64,000 nucleotides of DNA from CADEED01 sp020442965 (GTDB taxonomy: Bacteria; Pseudomonadota; Gammaproteobacteria; Steroidobacterales; Steroidobacteraceae): the NCBI GenBank assembly GCA_041395525.1, contig JAWLAH010000003.1, forward strand, positions 1-64,000, read 5' to 3'. The notes beneath the pieces were generated by a model. That model searched no databases. It was given only the letters and a program-made list of their open reading frames with translations, and was not told the DNA's origin. The first letter of the stretch is position 1. Every line of letters starts with the position of its first letter. A program made the position numbers and the translations under genes. Shown here piece after piece: positions 34,881 through 43,208 of this stretch.

Positions 34881-36302
34881 CTAAACGAGAAACCCCAGGT
34901 CACGAGCACTGAAATTGCCGATCGAGCGTGCGATCTGGGGGAGATTGCTGTCGGTGATGCCGAACCAGCGCGCCAACGTCGCAGCGTACTGATCCGACGA
35001 CGTGGTCGGGATGAAGCGTCCGCCGCCAACGTCGTCTGCACCATCCGCCGCGAGGGTTGCGCCGACTTTGAGCAACGGATAGGTCCCGTAGATTCGTCCG
35101 CCCTGCACCTGACCACCAACGGCGAACTGCACGCCGCCCCAGGCGTGATCGGTGCCATCGCCGTTCGAAGTCAGTGTACGGCCAAAGTCTGACTGCGTGA
35201 ATGTCACGACACTCTGCGCCACGCCAAGCTCGACCGTGGCATCGTAGAAGCGTTTGATCGCGTCACTTACAACACCTAACAACCCGGGTTGATTCTGGTT
35301 CTGGTCATCGTGACTATCGAAGCCGCCCGTGGCAACGAAGAAGACCTGGCGGGACATATCGAGCGTGTTGCGCGCCGCGATCATTTTGGCGACTGTACGC
35401 AGTTGCGTCGCCAGACTCGAAAGCGGCGTGGTTGGATTGTCGGGCAGTGCGGCGAGATCCGGCAATGGCGGGGTTGGATTCAGGGCGGCATTGATGCTTT
35501 CGACCTGCTGCAGCGCACGCTTTTGTACTGCCGCATAGCCACGCTCGTATACCGTGTCGTAGCTCGCGTTGATCACGTTGCTGAACGCGGTGCGCCGCGC
35601 CAGTCCGGTGCCGCTGGCGCCGAAGCCCGCGAAATTGACTGGGCCACTGCTGCCCATCACGTAGGGTATGGAGACGTCGCCGGTCTGGAACAGGGTCTGA
35701 CCGGCGAGCGAAATGTTCAGTGCGATCTGCTGATCCGTGGTGTTGTCGCGCAACAGGTCGGCGACACGACCGGCCCAGCCGCTCTTGGACGGCATCTTGC
35801 CGCGCAATGAATGCCATTGGTCCTGCTGGTCGTTGTGCGAAAACAGTTGCGGCGGCAACGCCACGGTACCGTTTCGATACTGCTCGAGCGTGGTCGGCTC
35901 AATGAGCGGCGCAATGTTGGCGATCGCCGCGGCGTGGCCCGCGTTGAACAAGCTCGCCAAACCAGTCATCGCAGGATGCAAGCCGTACTGCCAACCGCGC
36001 GGGTCGGCGGTAGCAAGATCGAGCGGCAGCAACGCACTGCGGTCGACCGCCAATCCGCCGGTCGACTGCGAACCACCGCGGGTTGTCGCGTAAACATCGT
36101 ATTCCGCCTGGCTGTGCGGGACGAGCGCATTCCATGAGTCGTTGCCACCGAACAGGAAAATGCAGACCAACGCCTTGTAACCGGGCATCGCATTGCCGCC
36201 GGCCATCTGCGCAAAGCTGACACCAGGCGTGTGCGCGAGTGCATAGGCTCCACCACCTGCGGCAGCAGCGCGCAAGAACTTCCGACGAGTGATACGGTCC
36301 AT
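34881..36302 (-). CDS. Exported DUF1501 protein (copy 2)
   Basis: A 473-residue protein with a Tat-like signal (ITRRKFLRAAAAGGGAYALA). Then come YKALVCIFLFGGNDSWNALVP, ATGGFDSHDDQNQNQPGLL, VVTFTQSDFGRTLTSNGDGTDHAWGG and YPLLKVGATLAADGADDVGG, the DUF1501 set including Asp-His and TDHAWGG. It differs from copy 1 by the F-GGNDSWN start and by length (473 against 401), so the two are old paralogues, not a recent duplication. It lies 28 bases after the DUF1800 gene. The function is unknown; the fold is of the alkaline phosphatase/sulfatase group. Confidence 0.88.
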   Translation of the reverse strand: MDRITRRKFLRAAAAGGGAYALAHTPGVSFAQMAGGNAMPGYKALVCIFLFGGNDSWNALVPHSQAEYDVYATTRGGSQSTGGLAVDRSALLPLDLATADPRGWQYGLHPAMTGLASLFNAGHAAAIANIAPLIEPTTLEQYRNGTVALPPQLFSHNDQQDQWHSLRGKMPSKSGWAGRVADLLRDNTTDQQIALNISLAGQTLFQTGDVSIPYVMGSSGPVNFAGFGASGTGLARRTAFSNVINASYDTVYERGYAAVQKRALQQVESINAALNPTPPLPDLAALPDNPTTPLSSLATQLRTVAKMIAARNTLDMSRQVFFVATGGFDSHDDQNQNQPGLLGVVSDAIKRFYDATVELGVAQSVVTFTQSDFGRTLTSNGDGTDHAWGGVQFAVGGQVQGGRIYGTYPLLKVGATLAADGADDVGGGRFIPTTSSDQYAATLARWFGITDSNLPQIARSIGNFSARDLGFLV

Positions 36303-36329
36303 GATGAGTTCCTCGTAGTGGCGGCAGAG

Positions 36330-38111
36330 CTACCGCTGCAGCGCGTATTCAGGCGATGACGCGATCAGCCACAAGGCCTCTGACACGCGCTGTGCGCGCT
36401 GCTTGCGGAGCGCTTCCGGCGTCGTGCCATTCAAAGTGACTCGTGTCGCGAGTGCCTGCGCTTCGGCGCGCAGCACCGTGGATATCTGACCGCCCAGCAA
36501 TTTGTCGGCGATCCGCGTGACGAGTATGGCGGGGTCATCGGCGAGCGCGACCTCCGCGTCGATGTTGATGAGAATCGCATCAGCATTGGTGCCCGTGTAG
36601 CTCACATTGTTGCGGGCGAATGCTTGTGTGAACACGAAGTTGGTCACGACCGTGTTCTGATACTCGGTCGCAAGCTGCAACTCCGGCGCGACTTGATTCT
36701 GCGCGGATATCTCGCCAGGCGGCGCGTAGAACGGGCTGTAGAAATTGAACACCGACGGTGATTGCTGCGGCCCCTGGCCCAGGTTGAACGCGGGATTTAC
36801 GCCGACGTACCTGCCGCTGGCAGCCTTGCCGTCGTAGGCCCGCCAAAGCTGGGTCACCCGTAGCAGGGGTTCTTGTAGCTTGCCGGCAGTAGCCGTCGAT
36901 GGCGCGCTGCGTGCCTCGGCATCCAACAGAATCGCCCTGACCACGGCACCGAGATCACCGCGCACGCCTTGTGAGTTCGAATTGAACACTTGTGCGACGC
37001 GCTGCACATAGGCGGGCGACGGGTTGCTCGTCACCAAGCGCTGTATCAGTTGTTTGGCGATAAAGGGCCCAACGTTCGGGTGATTGAACAGGCTATCGAG
37101 CGCGTTGCGCAGATCTTCGGCAGGCTGCGCCGGATCGCGCGCCGGAATCTGCAACAGGACTGCACCGGAATACTGCGGCAACTTCTTGGCGCCGGTGTCG
37201 TGTTGCTCCGGATAGGCCTGCATCGGTTGTACCTGGTTGTCGAGCGTGCGACGGGCCGCATTGAAGTTGTTCGCACCTGCCCAACGCCAACCGGTAAAGG
37301 TATGCGCCATACCCTCGATCACCGACTGATCGTAGGTCGGCAGCGGTTGACCCTGCGTGTCGGTCTTGGTGGAACCGTCGAGGTTGAGCTGCACGAGCCC
37401 GAGCGAAAACAGCTGCATGACTTCGCGCGCATAGTTTTCGTCGGGGCGGATGTTGCGCGCGACGTCAGGCTTGCGATTGCCTAGCATCGACAGATACACG
37501 CCCATGGCCGGGTGCAAGGTGACGTCTTCGAGCAATTTTCGATAGTTAGCGAAAGCGTCGCGCGCGAGCATATCGTAGAAATCCGCGACCGCGTACGGCA
37601 TGTCTTGCAGGGCCGGCTGGCCGACTACCATTATCTGCGACAGCGCCCAGGCGACGCGCTGACGCAATTCGTCGTCGGCAGTTTGCGAGGCCCGGAACCA
37701 CAGGTCGACGCGGTCATTGTGCAATTGACCGATGTTGGTCACCGGCTGCGGCAGCGCGGCGTAGGCCGCCCGGATCGCCGGTAATTGCAAGCTGGCAGGC
37801 TTGCTCAACTGGCTGTCGATCCACTGCGCGTAGGCGGTGCCGGAATTGCCTGACGCCATGAGCCGGGTTGCGGCCGCGTCGGTGGCACCGAACGTGGCCT
37901 GATTGAGAAAGCGGAACGCCTCGATCTTACTGACAGGGGGTGGCGTCGCGGGTGGGGGCGTCACCGGCGGGGGTGTCACCGGCGGTGGCGTTACGGGCGG
38001 AGGGTTACTGATCGGCGGCGCATTGGTCGACTCATCGCCGCCGCCGCAACCGCCGGTCACCGCCAGTGCCGCGGTCATCAACAGCGCCAGAATCGAACGA
38101 GAACCCGTCAT
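36330..38111 (-). CDS. DUF1800 lipoprotein (copy 2)
   Basis: A 593-residue protein with lipobox AVTGGC (Cys22) and a low-complexity spacer of PPPVT units (residues 37-60). The DUF1800 domain follows from about 62 (EAFRFLNQATFGATDAAATR, WALSQIMVVG, DENYAREVMQLFSLGLVQLN, TFTGWRW). It is thus anchored to a membrane and held away from it by the Pro spacer. Copy 1 at 4.0-5.4 kb has neither lipobox nor spacer. An AGGGAGG site precedes the ATG at 38111. It heads the three-gene set DUF1800-DUF1501-cadherin lipoprotein. Confidence 0.88.
   Translation of the reverse strand: MTGSRSILALLMTAALAVTGGCGGGDESTNAPPISNPPPVTPPPVTPPPVTPPPATPPPVSKIEAFRFLNQATFGATDAAATRLMASGNSGTAYAQWIDSQLSKPASLQLPAIRAAYAALPQPVTNIGQLHNDRVDLWFRASQTADDELRQRVAWALSQIMVVGQPALQDMPYAVADFYDMLARDAFANYRKLLEDVTLHPAMGVYLSMLGNRKPDVARNIRPDENYAREVMQLFSLGLVQLNLDGSTKTDTQGQPLPTYDQSVIEGMAHTFTGWRWAGANNFNAARRTLDNQVQPMQAYPEQHDTGAKKLPQYSGAVLLQIPARDPAQPAEDLRNALDSLFNHPNVGPFIAKQLIQRLVTSNPSPAYVQRVAQVFNSNSQGVRGDLGAVVRAILLDAEARSAPSTATAGKLQEPLLRVTQLWRAYDGKAASGRYVGVNPAFNLGQGPQQSPSVFNFYSPFYAPPGEISAQNQVAPELQLATEYQNTVVTNFVFTQAFARNNVSYTGTNADAILINIDAEVALADDPAILVTRIADKLLGGQISTVLRAEAQALATRVTLNGTTPEALRKQRAQRVSEALWLIASSPEYALQR
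37932..38003 (-). repeat. Coding tandem repeat, 15-base unit (PPPVT)
   Basis: Five near-identical 15-base units (the last one incomplete) encode Pro-Pro-Pro-Val/Ala-Thr in the spacer of the DUF1800 lipoprotein. Such units change length easily by slippage, so the spacer may vary between strains. Confidence 0.85.
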
Positions 38112-38254
38112 CGCGCCTCCCTGATTGCGTCATCGCTCGCCGCTCAGTCGAGCGGCCGTCCGTGCTAAACGCTCGATAGGCAAACAGGTTGACGCGGCGA
38201 AATGTTAGTCGTCAAGTCGCGGCCAAGAGACGTGCGGGAAGTGCAACAAGCCGC

Positions 38255-39187
38255 TCAGTTCGCGTGGGGCATTAAGTCGAGTCGCTGCTCAAAGTCAAAT
38301 GCGGTCGGCAATACCGTGCAGCGCGCCGGCAGTTGGTCGGTCGCAAGCTGATCGACTCCGGCGCCGCCCAGCCAGATCTCGCAACGCTCCGGCAGCTCGC
38401 GCGCCAAGTCTGTCAGCTCGCGCAGGGTGGCAGCGCCCGACTCCGGCCGGACCACGCTGATGAGTACCGCCGTCGCCTGCACATTCGACGCAAAACGGCC
38501 GATTTCGCGCGCTGGGCAATCGGCACCCAGGTAATGCGTGCGCAGCCGGCGAGTAGCGGCAAGCCAGGCGCACATCAGGATGCCGAGTTCATGGCGCTCG
38601 TCCGACAGGGTGGCCAACACCAGTCGCGGCGCCCCTTCCTTTTGCAAGTAGCTGCGCGAAACTGCCACCACCAAGCGTTTGATGATGTCAGTCACCATGT
38701 GCTCTTGTGCAATCGATATATCGCCGCGGTGCCAACGCTCGCCGATTTCGCGCACCAGCGGTGCAATCACGTGATGCGCAACTTCGCCCGGAGGCAGTAG
38801 CGCCATTGCAGCGATCAGGGATTCCTCCACCAGGATCGGATCGGTTGCCTCGGCCGCCGCGAGAGCACGCTCGACGAATGGCGCAGAACGCGACAAAGGT
38901 CGAATGTGCCCCGCTGACTGTTCCACCAACGCAACTAATTCGGCATTGGTGAGCGGTGCAACCTTGCTGATCGCATGGCCGACCTCGGTTGCGGCCCGCA
39001 GCAGACGCAGGCGCGACACATCCGCAGCGCTGTAGCTGCGCCGTCCGGCGGCGTCGCGCCTGGGTGAAACAACGTCGTAGCGCCTTTCCCACGCACGCAG
39101 CGTCTCGACCGACACGCCGGTCGCCTGGAAAACGGCCTTGATGGAAAAGTGACCCGCAGCGTTGGCAGTGTCTTCCGGCTTGTTCAT
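38255..39187 (-). CDS. CarH/LitR-type MerR regulator with B12-binding photosensor domain
   Basis: A 310-residue protein in three parts. A MerR-type winged helix (residues 13-75) has FSIKAVFQATGVSVETLRAW. A four-helix bundle (about 100-180) carries the CarH signature W-x9-EH (Trp152, Glu162-His163). A Rossmann B12-binding domain (about 187-300) has ERHELG, whose His199 matches the lower cobalt ligand. In CarH, adenosyl-B12 tetramerises the protein on DNA in the dark, and light breaks the cobalt-carbon bond and frees the operator. No carotenoid genes are seen here. The ATG at 39187 is the only start that keeps the whole helix-turn-helix. Confidence 0.88.
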   Translation of the reverse strand: MNKPEDTANAAGHFSIKAVFQATGVSVETLRAWERRYDVVSPRRDAAGRRSYSAADVSRLRLLRAATEVGHAISKVAPLTNAELVALVEQSAGHIRPLSRSAPFVERALAAAEATDPILVEESLIAAMALLPPGEVAHHVIAPLVREIGERWHRGDISIAQEHMVTDIIKRLVVAVSRSYLQKEGAPRLVLATLSDERHELGILMCAWLAATRRLRTHYLGADCPAREIGRFASNVQATAVLISVVRPESGAATLRELTDLARELPERCEIWLGGAGVDQLATDQLPARCTVLPTAFDFEQRLDLMPHAN

Positions 39188-39191
39188 TATA

Positions 39192-39213
39192 TGTACACCA
39201 TATTACCTGTACA
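39192..39213. promoter_or_regulatory. Paired TGTACA operator of the CarH-like regulator
   Basis: Two perfect TGTACA palindromes (39192-39197 and 39208-39213), 16 bases centre to centre, in an AT-rich stretch just upstream of the regulator's start codon. TGTACA-type half-sites are typical of the CarH/LitR group. The pair also lies 5 bases upstream of a TTGACA box for the opposite gene, so one site could control both. Confidence 0.6.
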
Positions 39214-39218
39214 AAATA

Positions 39219-39247
39219 TTGACACGTTTTGATTCGTTTGTCATTCT
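39219..39247 (+). promoter_or_regulatory. Possible promoter of the fasciclin gene
   Basis: A perfect -35 TTGACA (39219-39224) with a 17-base spacer to CATTCT (39242-39247), which matches three of six -10 bases. The leader would be about 75 bases. Confidence 0.4.
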
Positions 39248-39328
39248 GATCCGGCTGAGACGCCATCCCGCTGACAGACCCCAGCCGCATAGAACCCAAG
39301 CCCGCGGCGCAATTTGGAGCATAAACCA

Positions 39329-39838
39329 ATGATTCGTAATACTTTTTCCCTGATCCGAGCGCTGCTCGCCGCGGCACTGCTGGCCGCAACGGGCGCGGCG
39401 CTCGCTGCAGACGGCGCTGCCCCAGGTAGCGCCGACATCGTCAGCACCGCCAGACACGCCGGCAATTTCACCATACTTGTCCAAGCGATTGAGGCGGCTG
39501 ATTTGACCGAAACCTTGGCCGGCATAGGTCCGTTCACGGTATTCGCACCTACCGACAAGGCATTCGGCAAGTTGCCGGAGGCCGAATTGGACGCGCTGCT
39601 ACGGCCCGAGAACAAGGACAAGCTGGTACGGATCCTGAGTCTGCACGTGATCCCTGGCGAGGCGATCGACCAGAATTCCCTCAAGCGCGTGCGCTCAGTC
39701 GAAACCGTCGCTGGTGAAGCAATTCGCCCCGCAATGGTTCGTGGCCGTCTGCGCATCAACGATGCGCGCGTCACATCTGAGATCGGGGCTTCGAACGGCA
39801 TCATTCATGCGATCGACAGCGTGCTGATTCCTAACTAA
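39329..39838 (+). CDS. Secreted fasciclin (FAS1) domain protein
   Basis: A 169-residue protein: signal peptide ending GAALA|ADGA, then one complete FAS1 domain. NFTILVQAIEAADLTETLAG and GPFTVFAPTDKAFGKLP form the H1 region; KDKLVRILSLHVIPG and SNGIIHAIDSVLIPN form the H2/C-terminal region. FAS1 proteins act in adhesion or matrix binding at the cell surface or in the periplasm. GGAG at 39316-39319 sets the ATG at 39329. It diverges from the CarH-like regulator, and its gene ends at a strong terminator, so it is a single-gene unit. Confidence 0.92.
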   Translation: MIRNTFSLIRALLAAALLAATGAALAADGAAPGSADIVSTARHAGNFTILVQAIEAADLTETLAGIGPFTVFAPTDKAFGKLPEAELDALLRPENKDKLVRILSLHVIPGEAIDQNSLKRVRSVETVAGEAIRPAMVRGRLRINDARVTSEIGASNGIIHAIDSVLIPN

Positions 39839-39868
39839 TCGCCCACTCATCGAAAAGCCACCTCGACG

Positions 39869-39897
39869 GGGAGCGGCTCGCACCGCTCCCGTTTTTT
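39869..39897 (+). terminator. Rho-independent terminator of the fasciclin gene
   Basis: Eight-base arms GGGAGCGG and CCGCTCCC around CTCGCA, then G and six T. It starts 30 bases after the stop. Confidence 0.92.
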
Positions 39898-39987
39898 CTG
39901 ATCTGCAACTCACGCCTCCATGGTAGCTTTGACGGCCCACGAGTCTCCCTGACATCAACACTTGCACGGCAGGAAGGAGCGCAGCGC

Positions 39988-41175
39988 ATGGTTGATTTTT
40001 CCCGCAGTGATCGCGAAACGGACCTGGAGACGCGCACTCACGAATTCATCCGCGCAGTGATCATTCCTGCGGAACGCGATCCGCGGCAGACAATACACGG
40101 CCCCACTTCAGAACTGGTTCACGAGCTGCGCGTCCAAGCGCGTAAGGCTCGATTGCTCGCGCCGCAGGTTGCGGAGCGCTGGGGCGGCTACGGCTTGTCG
40201 CATCGCGAAACAGCCACCGTGCTGCGCGCCTCTGGCTACTCATTGCTTGGGCCGGTCGCGATGAATTGCATGGCACCAGACGAAGGCAACATGCACTTGC
40301 TGGATGCGGTTGCAACCGAGGCGCAGAAGAAGGCGTATCTCGCACCACTCGCCGCGGGAGAGATCCGCTCGGCGTTCTTGATGACCGAACCTGACGGCGG
40401 CGCGGGCTCCGATCCCGAGATGTTGACGACAACTGCCCGAGCGGTCGGCAGCGACTGGATCATCGATGGCCGCAAGTGGCTGATAACCGGCGCAATCGGC
40501 GCGCGCTTCGGTATCGTTATGGCACGCACCCCCCAAGGCGCGACCATGTTCCTGACGCAGATGGATGCTCCCGGTATCACGATCGAACGCGTGCTCGATA
40601 CCTTGGATCAGGCGATTCCGGGCGGTCACTCGGTCATTCGGCTGGCAGGGTTGCGTGTCCCCGCCTCCCAGGTGTTAGGCACCGTCGGCGCAGGATTCCG
40701 CTACGCCCAGGTCCGCTTGGCGCCAGCACGATTGACGCATTGCATGCGCTGGTGGGGAGCCGCCCGTCGCGCGCATGACATCGCGGTTGAGTACGCCTGC
40801 CAGCGCAGAGCCTTTGGCAAGCCGCTGATCGAGCATGAGGGTGTCGGTTTCATGCTGGCACGGAATCAGGTTGACCTGTTGCAGACACAACTACTGATCG
40901 ACTACACCGCCTGGACGCTCGATCAAGGTTCACGCGCCAACACCGAATCGAGCATGGCGAAGATGAGCTGTGCCGAGACGCTGTTTCAGATAGTCGACCG
41001 GTGCGTGCAGGTGTTAGGCGGACTCGGTATCACGACCGACACGCAAGTCGCGCGGATCTTCCACGCGATTCGCGCCTTTCGCATCTATGACGGGCCAACC
41101 GAAGTGCACCTGTGGTCCTTGGCGAGACGGCTGCAGCGGCAAGGTTCCCAAGCACACGGTCCACTTCAGCCCTAG
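39988..41175 (+). CDS. Acyl-CoA dehydrogenase, ACAD10/11-like branch
   Basis: A 395-residue flavoenzyme of beta-oxidation type. FAD/substrate motifs are FLMTEPDGGAGSDPEMLTTT and RKWLITGAIGARFGIVMA; the C-terminal helical domain has RRAFGKPLIEHEGVGFMLA and QVLGGLGIT. The usual catalytic Glu motif (YEGT) reads YDGPTEVHLWSLARR, with Asp in the Glu position, as in ACAD10 and ACAD11. The substrate may therefore be a hydroxylated or branched acyl-CoA. It is followed after 50 bases by the exporter operon and seems unrelated to it. Confidence 0.9.
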   Translation: MVDFSRSDRETDLETRTHEFIRAVIIPAERDPRQTIHGPTSELVHELRVQARKARLLAPQVAERWGGYGLSHRETATVLRASGYSLLGPVAMNCMAPDEGNMHLLDAVATEAQKKAYLAPLAAGEIRSAFLMTEPDGGAGSDPEMLTTTARAVGSDWIIDGRKWLITGAIGARFGIVMARTPQGATMFLTQMDAPGITIERVLDTLDQAIPGGHSVIRLAGLRVPASQVLGTVGAGFRYAQVRLAPARLTHCMRWWGAARRAHDIAVEYACQRRAFGKPLIEHEGVGFMLARNQVDLLQTQLLIDYTAWTLDQGSRANTESSMAKMSCAETLFQIVDRCVQVLGGLGITTDTQVARIFHAIRAFRIYDGPTEVHLWSLARRLQRQGSQAHGPLQP

Positions 41176-41225
41176 GCTTACCTAGCAACGGCTCGTCAAT
41201 CGCATTCGATCGGCACAAGGATTCA

Positions 41226-42449
41226 ATGGCACTGGATACCAATGCTCTGAAGTCTCTACGCATCGATCGCAGTGGCGACGCTTCCCGGTATGAATCCGGG
41301 CGTCGCTACGCCTGGTGGATCGCAGCAGCTCTCGTCAGCGCAGCGCTCGCGGTCTATTGGCTGTTAGGCAATCGCTCGGTCGAAGTCACGACGGTGACGG
41401 TCGAGGCGCCCGCAGGCACGTCGGGCAGCGCGGTTTTGAATGCCTCCGGCTACGTGGTCGCCCGCCGCCTCGCAACAGTGTCATCAAAAGTGACCGGGCG
41501 GATCACCGATGTCTTGATTGAAGAAGGCGCGAGCGTCAAGGAAGGCCAGCTCCTCGCGCGACTCGATCCGGCAACGCCAGAGGCGCAAGTTGAGCTGGCG
41601 GAACGCGAACTCGCCGCAGCCGGGCGCGCACTGGCGGAGACCCGGGTGCGCCTCGCCGAAGCGCGCCGTCAGCTCGCGCGGACCGCCGAATTGCAGGCTG
41701 ACGGATTGGTTAGCGCAATGGCGCTCGACTCGGCACAAGCTGATGCTGCGGCGCTGGCCGCGCATCTCGGTGTGCTCGAGGCGCAACGCAAGGTCGCCGC
41801 AGCTACCGTTGCCTTGCGGCGCCAGGACCTCACAGATCTGGATATTCGCGCGCCCTTCGCGGGTGTGGTCATCTCGAAGGACGCGCAGCCCGGCGAGATG
41901 GTCTCGCCCATCTCCGCGGGCGGCGGCTTCACGCGCACCGGAATCGCGACCATCGTTGACATGGATTCGCGCGAGATCGAGGTCGACGTGAACGAAGCGT
42001 TCATCAATCGTGTCTCGAGCGGACAACGCGTCGAGGCCGTGCTGGACTCATACCCTGACAAGACATTCGGCGCGCACGTCATCAATATCGTGCCGACGGC
42101 TGATCGACAGAAGGCCACCGTGCGCGTGCGCATCGCGTTCGACGAACTCGATCCACGGATCTTGCCTGACATGGGTATCAAGGTTCGGTTCCTGGATGGC
42201 GCTGTGGCAAATGGCGGCAGCAGCACGCCGCCACTAACAATACCCGCCGACGCCGTTGCACGCGATGGCCGGGGCGCGTTCGTCTGGGTGGTTAGCCAAG
42301 ACAGACTCGAGCGGCGCGCGGTCACCGCAGGCGATACGCGTAATGGGCGAGTCGTGATCGCGGCGGGGGTGCGCGCCGGCGAGGAAATCGTTGCGCCGGT
42401 CACCGCGAAGCTGCAAGACGGCGATCTAATTCGCCGCAAGACTAGCTAA
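41226..42449 (+). CDS. Membrane-fusion (HlyD/MacA-like) protein of an ABC export system
   Basis: A 407-residue periplasmic adaptor. A membrane anchor spans residues 27-47 (WWIAAALVSAALAVYWLLG), then a lipoyl half (GRITDVLIEEGASVKEGQLL). A long alpha hairpin (about 115-205, Ala/Glu/Arg rich) and a second lipoyl half (LTDLDIRAPFAGVVISKDA) follow, then beta-barrel and membrane-proximal parts. It bridges the inner-membrane ABC parts to an outer-membrane channel; no TolC gene is seen here. AAGGA precedes the ATG at 41226. It heads a four-gene operon. Confidence 0.9.
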   Translation: MALDTNALKSLRIDRSGDASRYESGRRYAWWIAAALVSAALAVYWLLGNRSVEVTTVTVEAPAGTSGSAVLNASGYVVARRLATVSSKVTGRITDVLIEEGASVKEGQLLARLDPATPEAQVELAERELAAAGRALAETRVRLAEARRQLARTAELQADGLVSAMALDSAQADAAALAAHLGVLEAQRKVAAATVALRRQDLTDLDIRAPFAGVVISKDAQPGEMVSPISAGGGFTRTGIATIVDMDSREIEVDVNEAFINRVSSGQRVEAVLDSYPDKTFGAHVINIVPTADRQKATVRVRIAFDELDPRILPDMGIKVRFLDGAVANGGSSTPPLTIPADAVARDGRGAFVWVVSQDRLERRAVTAGDTRNGRVVIAAGVRAGEEIVAPVTAKLQDGDLIRRKTS

Positions 42450-42485
42450 CCAGTTACTCCGTGCCACGGACCTTGGGCTACCCGC

Positions 42486-43208
42486 ATGCAAGACAATGTT
42501 GCTCACCCGGATGCACCGCAAGCGACCGACCGCGTGGTCCAATTGCGTGGCGTTACCAAGCTCTATACGCGTGGCGGCGAAGTAGTACGCGTGCTCGAGA
42601 TGTTGGACCTCGACCTGCCACGTGGCGACTTTGTCGCGCTGATGGGTCCATCGGGATCTGGCAAGACCACGCTGTTGAATCTGATTGGTGGCCTCGATCG
42701 GCCGACCGAGGGTTCGATCGAAGTTGACGGCCTCGCGATCGATCGCCTCTCGAGTGCAGCCCTCGGTCGCTGGCGCGCCGATCATGTCGGCTTCGTATTC
42801 CAGATGTACAACTTGCTGCCGGTACTCTCTGCCGAACGCAATGTCGAGTTGCCGCTGCTGCTCACCAAACTATCCAGACGTGAGCGCCTGCAGCGCGTTC
42901 ACACCGCACTCGCCCTGGTTGGCCTCGAAGATCGTGCCAGGCATCGGCCACGGGAATTGTCCGGCGGTCAGGAACAACGGGTTGGCATCGCTCGCGCCAT
43001 CGTCACCGACCCAACACTGTTGTTGTGCGACGAACCGACGGGCGATCTGGACCGCAAGTCAGGCGACGAGATATTGGACCTGCTGCGAGCACTCAACCAG
43101 GAGTTTGGCAAAACCATCATCATGGTCACCCACGATCCCCGCGCAGCCGAACGTGCCAATCGCACGCTGCATCTGGACAAGGGACGGCTCGAGCGGCAGA
43201 CACATTGA
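42486..43208 (+). CDS. ABC transporter ATPase, MacB/LolD type
   Basis: A 240-residue ATPase. Walker A is MGPSGSGKTTLLN; the Q-loop region is FVFQMYNLLPVLSAERNVEL; the signature LSGGQEQRVGIARA has Glu where most members have Gln; Walker B is LLLCDEPTGDLD; the H-loop is MVTHDPRAAERA. The NLLPVLSAxxNVELPLLL wording is typical of the mechanotransmission group (MacB, LolD, FtsE). It drives the two FtsX-type permeases that follow; its stop overlaps the next start by one base. Confidence 0.94.
   Translation: MQDNVAHPDAPQATDRVVQLRGVTKLYTRGGEVVRVLEMLDLDLPRGDFVALMGPSGSGKTTLLNLIGGLDRPTEGSIEVDGLAIDRLSSAALGRWRADHVGFVFQMYNLLPVLSAERNVELPLLLTKLSRRERLQRVHTALALVGLEDRARHRPRELSGGQEQRVGIARAIVTDPTLLLCDEPTGDLDRKSGDEILDLLRALNQEFGKTIIMVTHDPRAAERANRTLHLDKGRLERQTH

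Noticed and set aside
37932..38003. Regular GC-rich repeat that could look like a CRISPR or regulatory array
   Set aside because: The unit is 15 bases with no spacers and stays in frame as PPPVT in a lipoprotein linker.
39186..39214. TTGTAC, 17 bases, TATAAT on the minus strand before the CarH-like gene
   Set aside because: The implied RNA start lies inside the coding region after the only usable start codon, so it is unlikely to be this gene's promoter.
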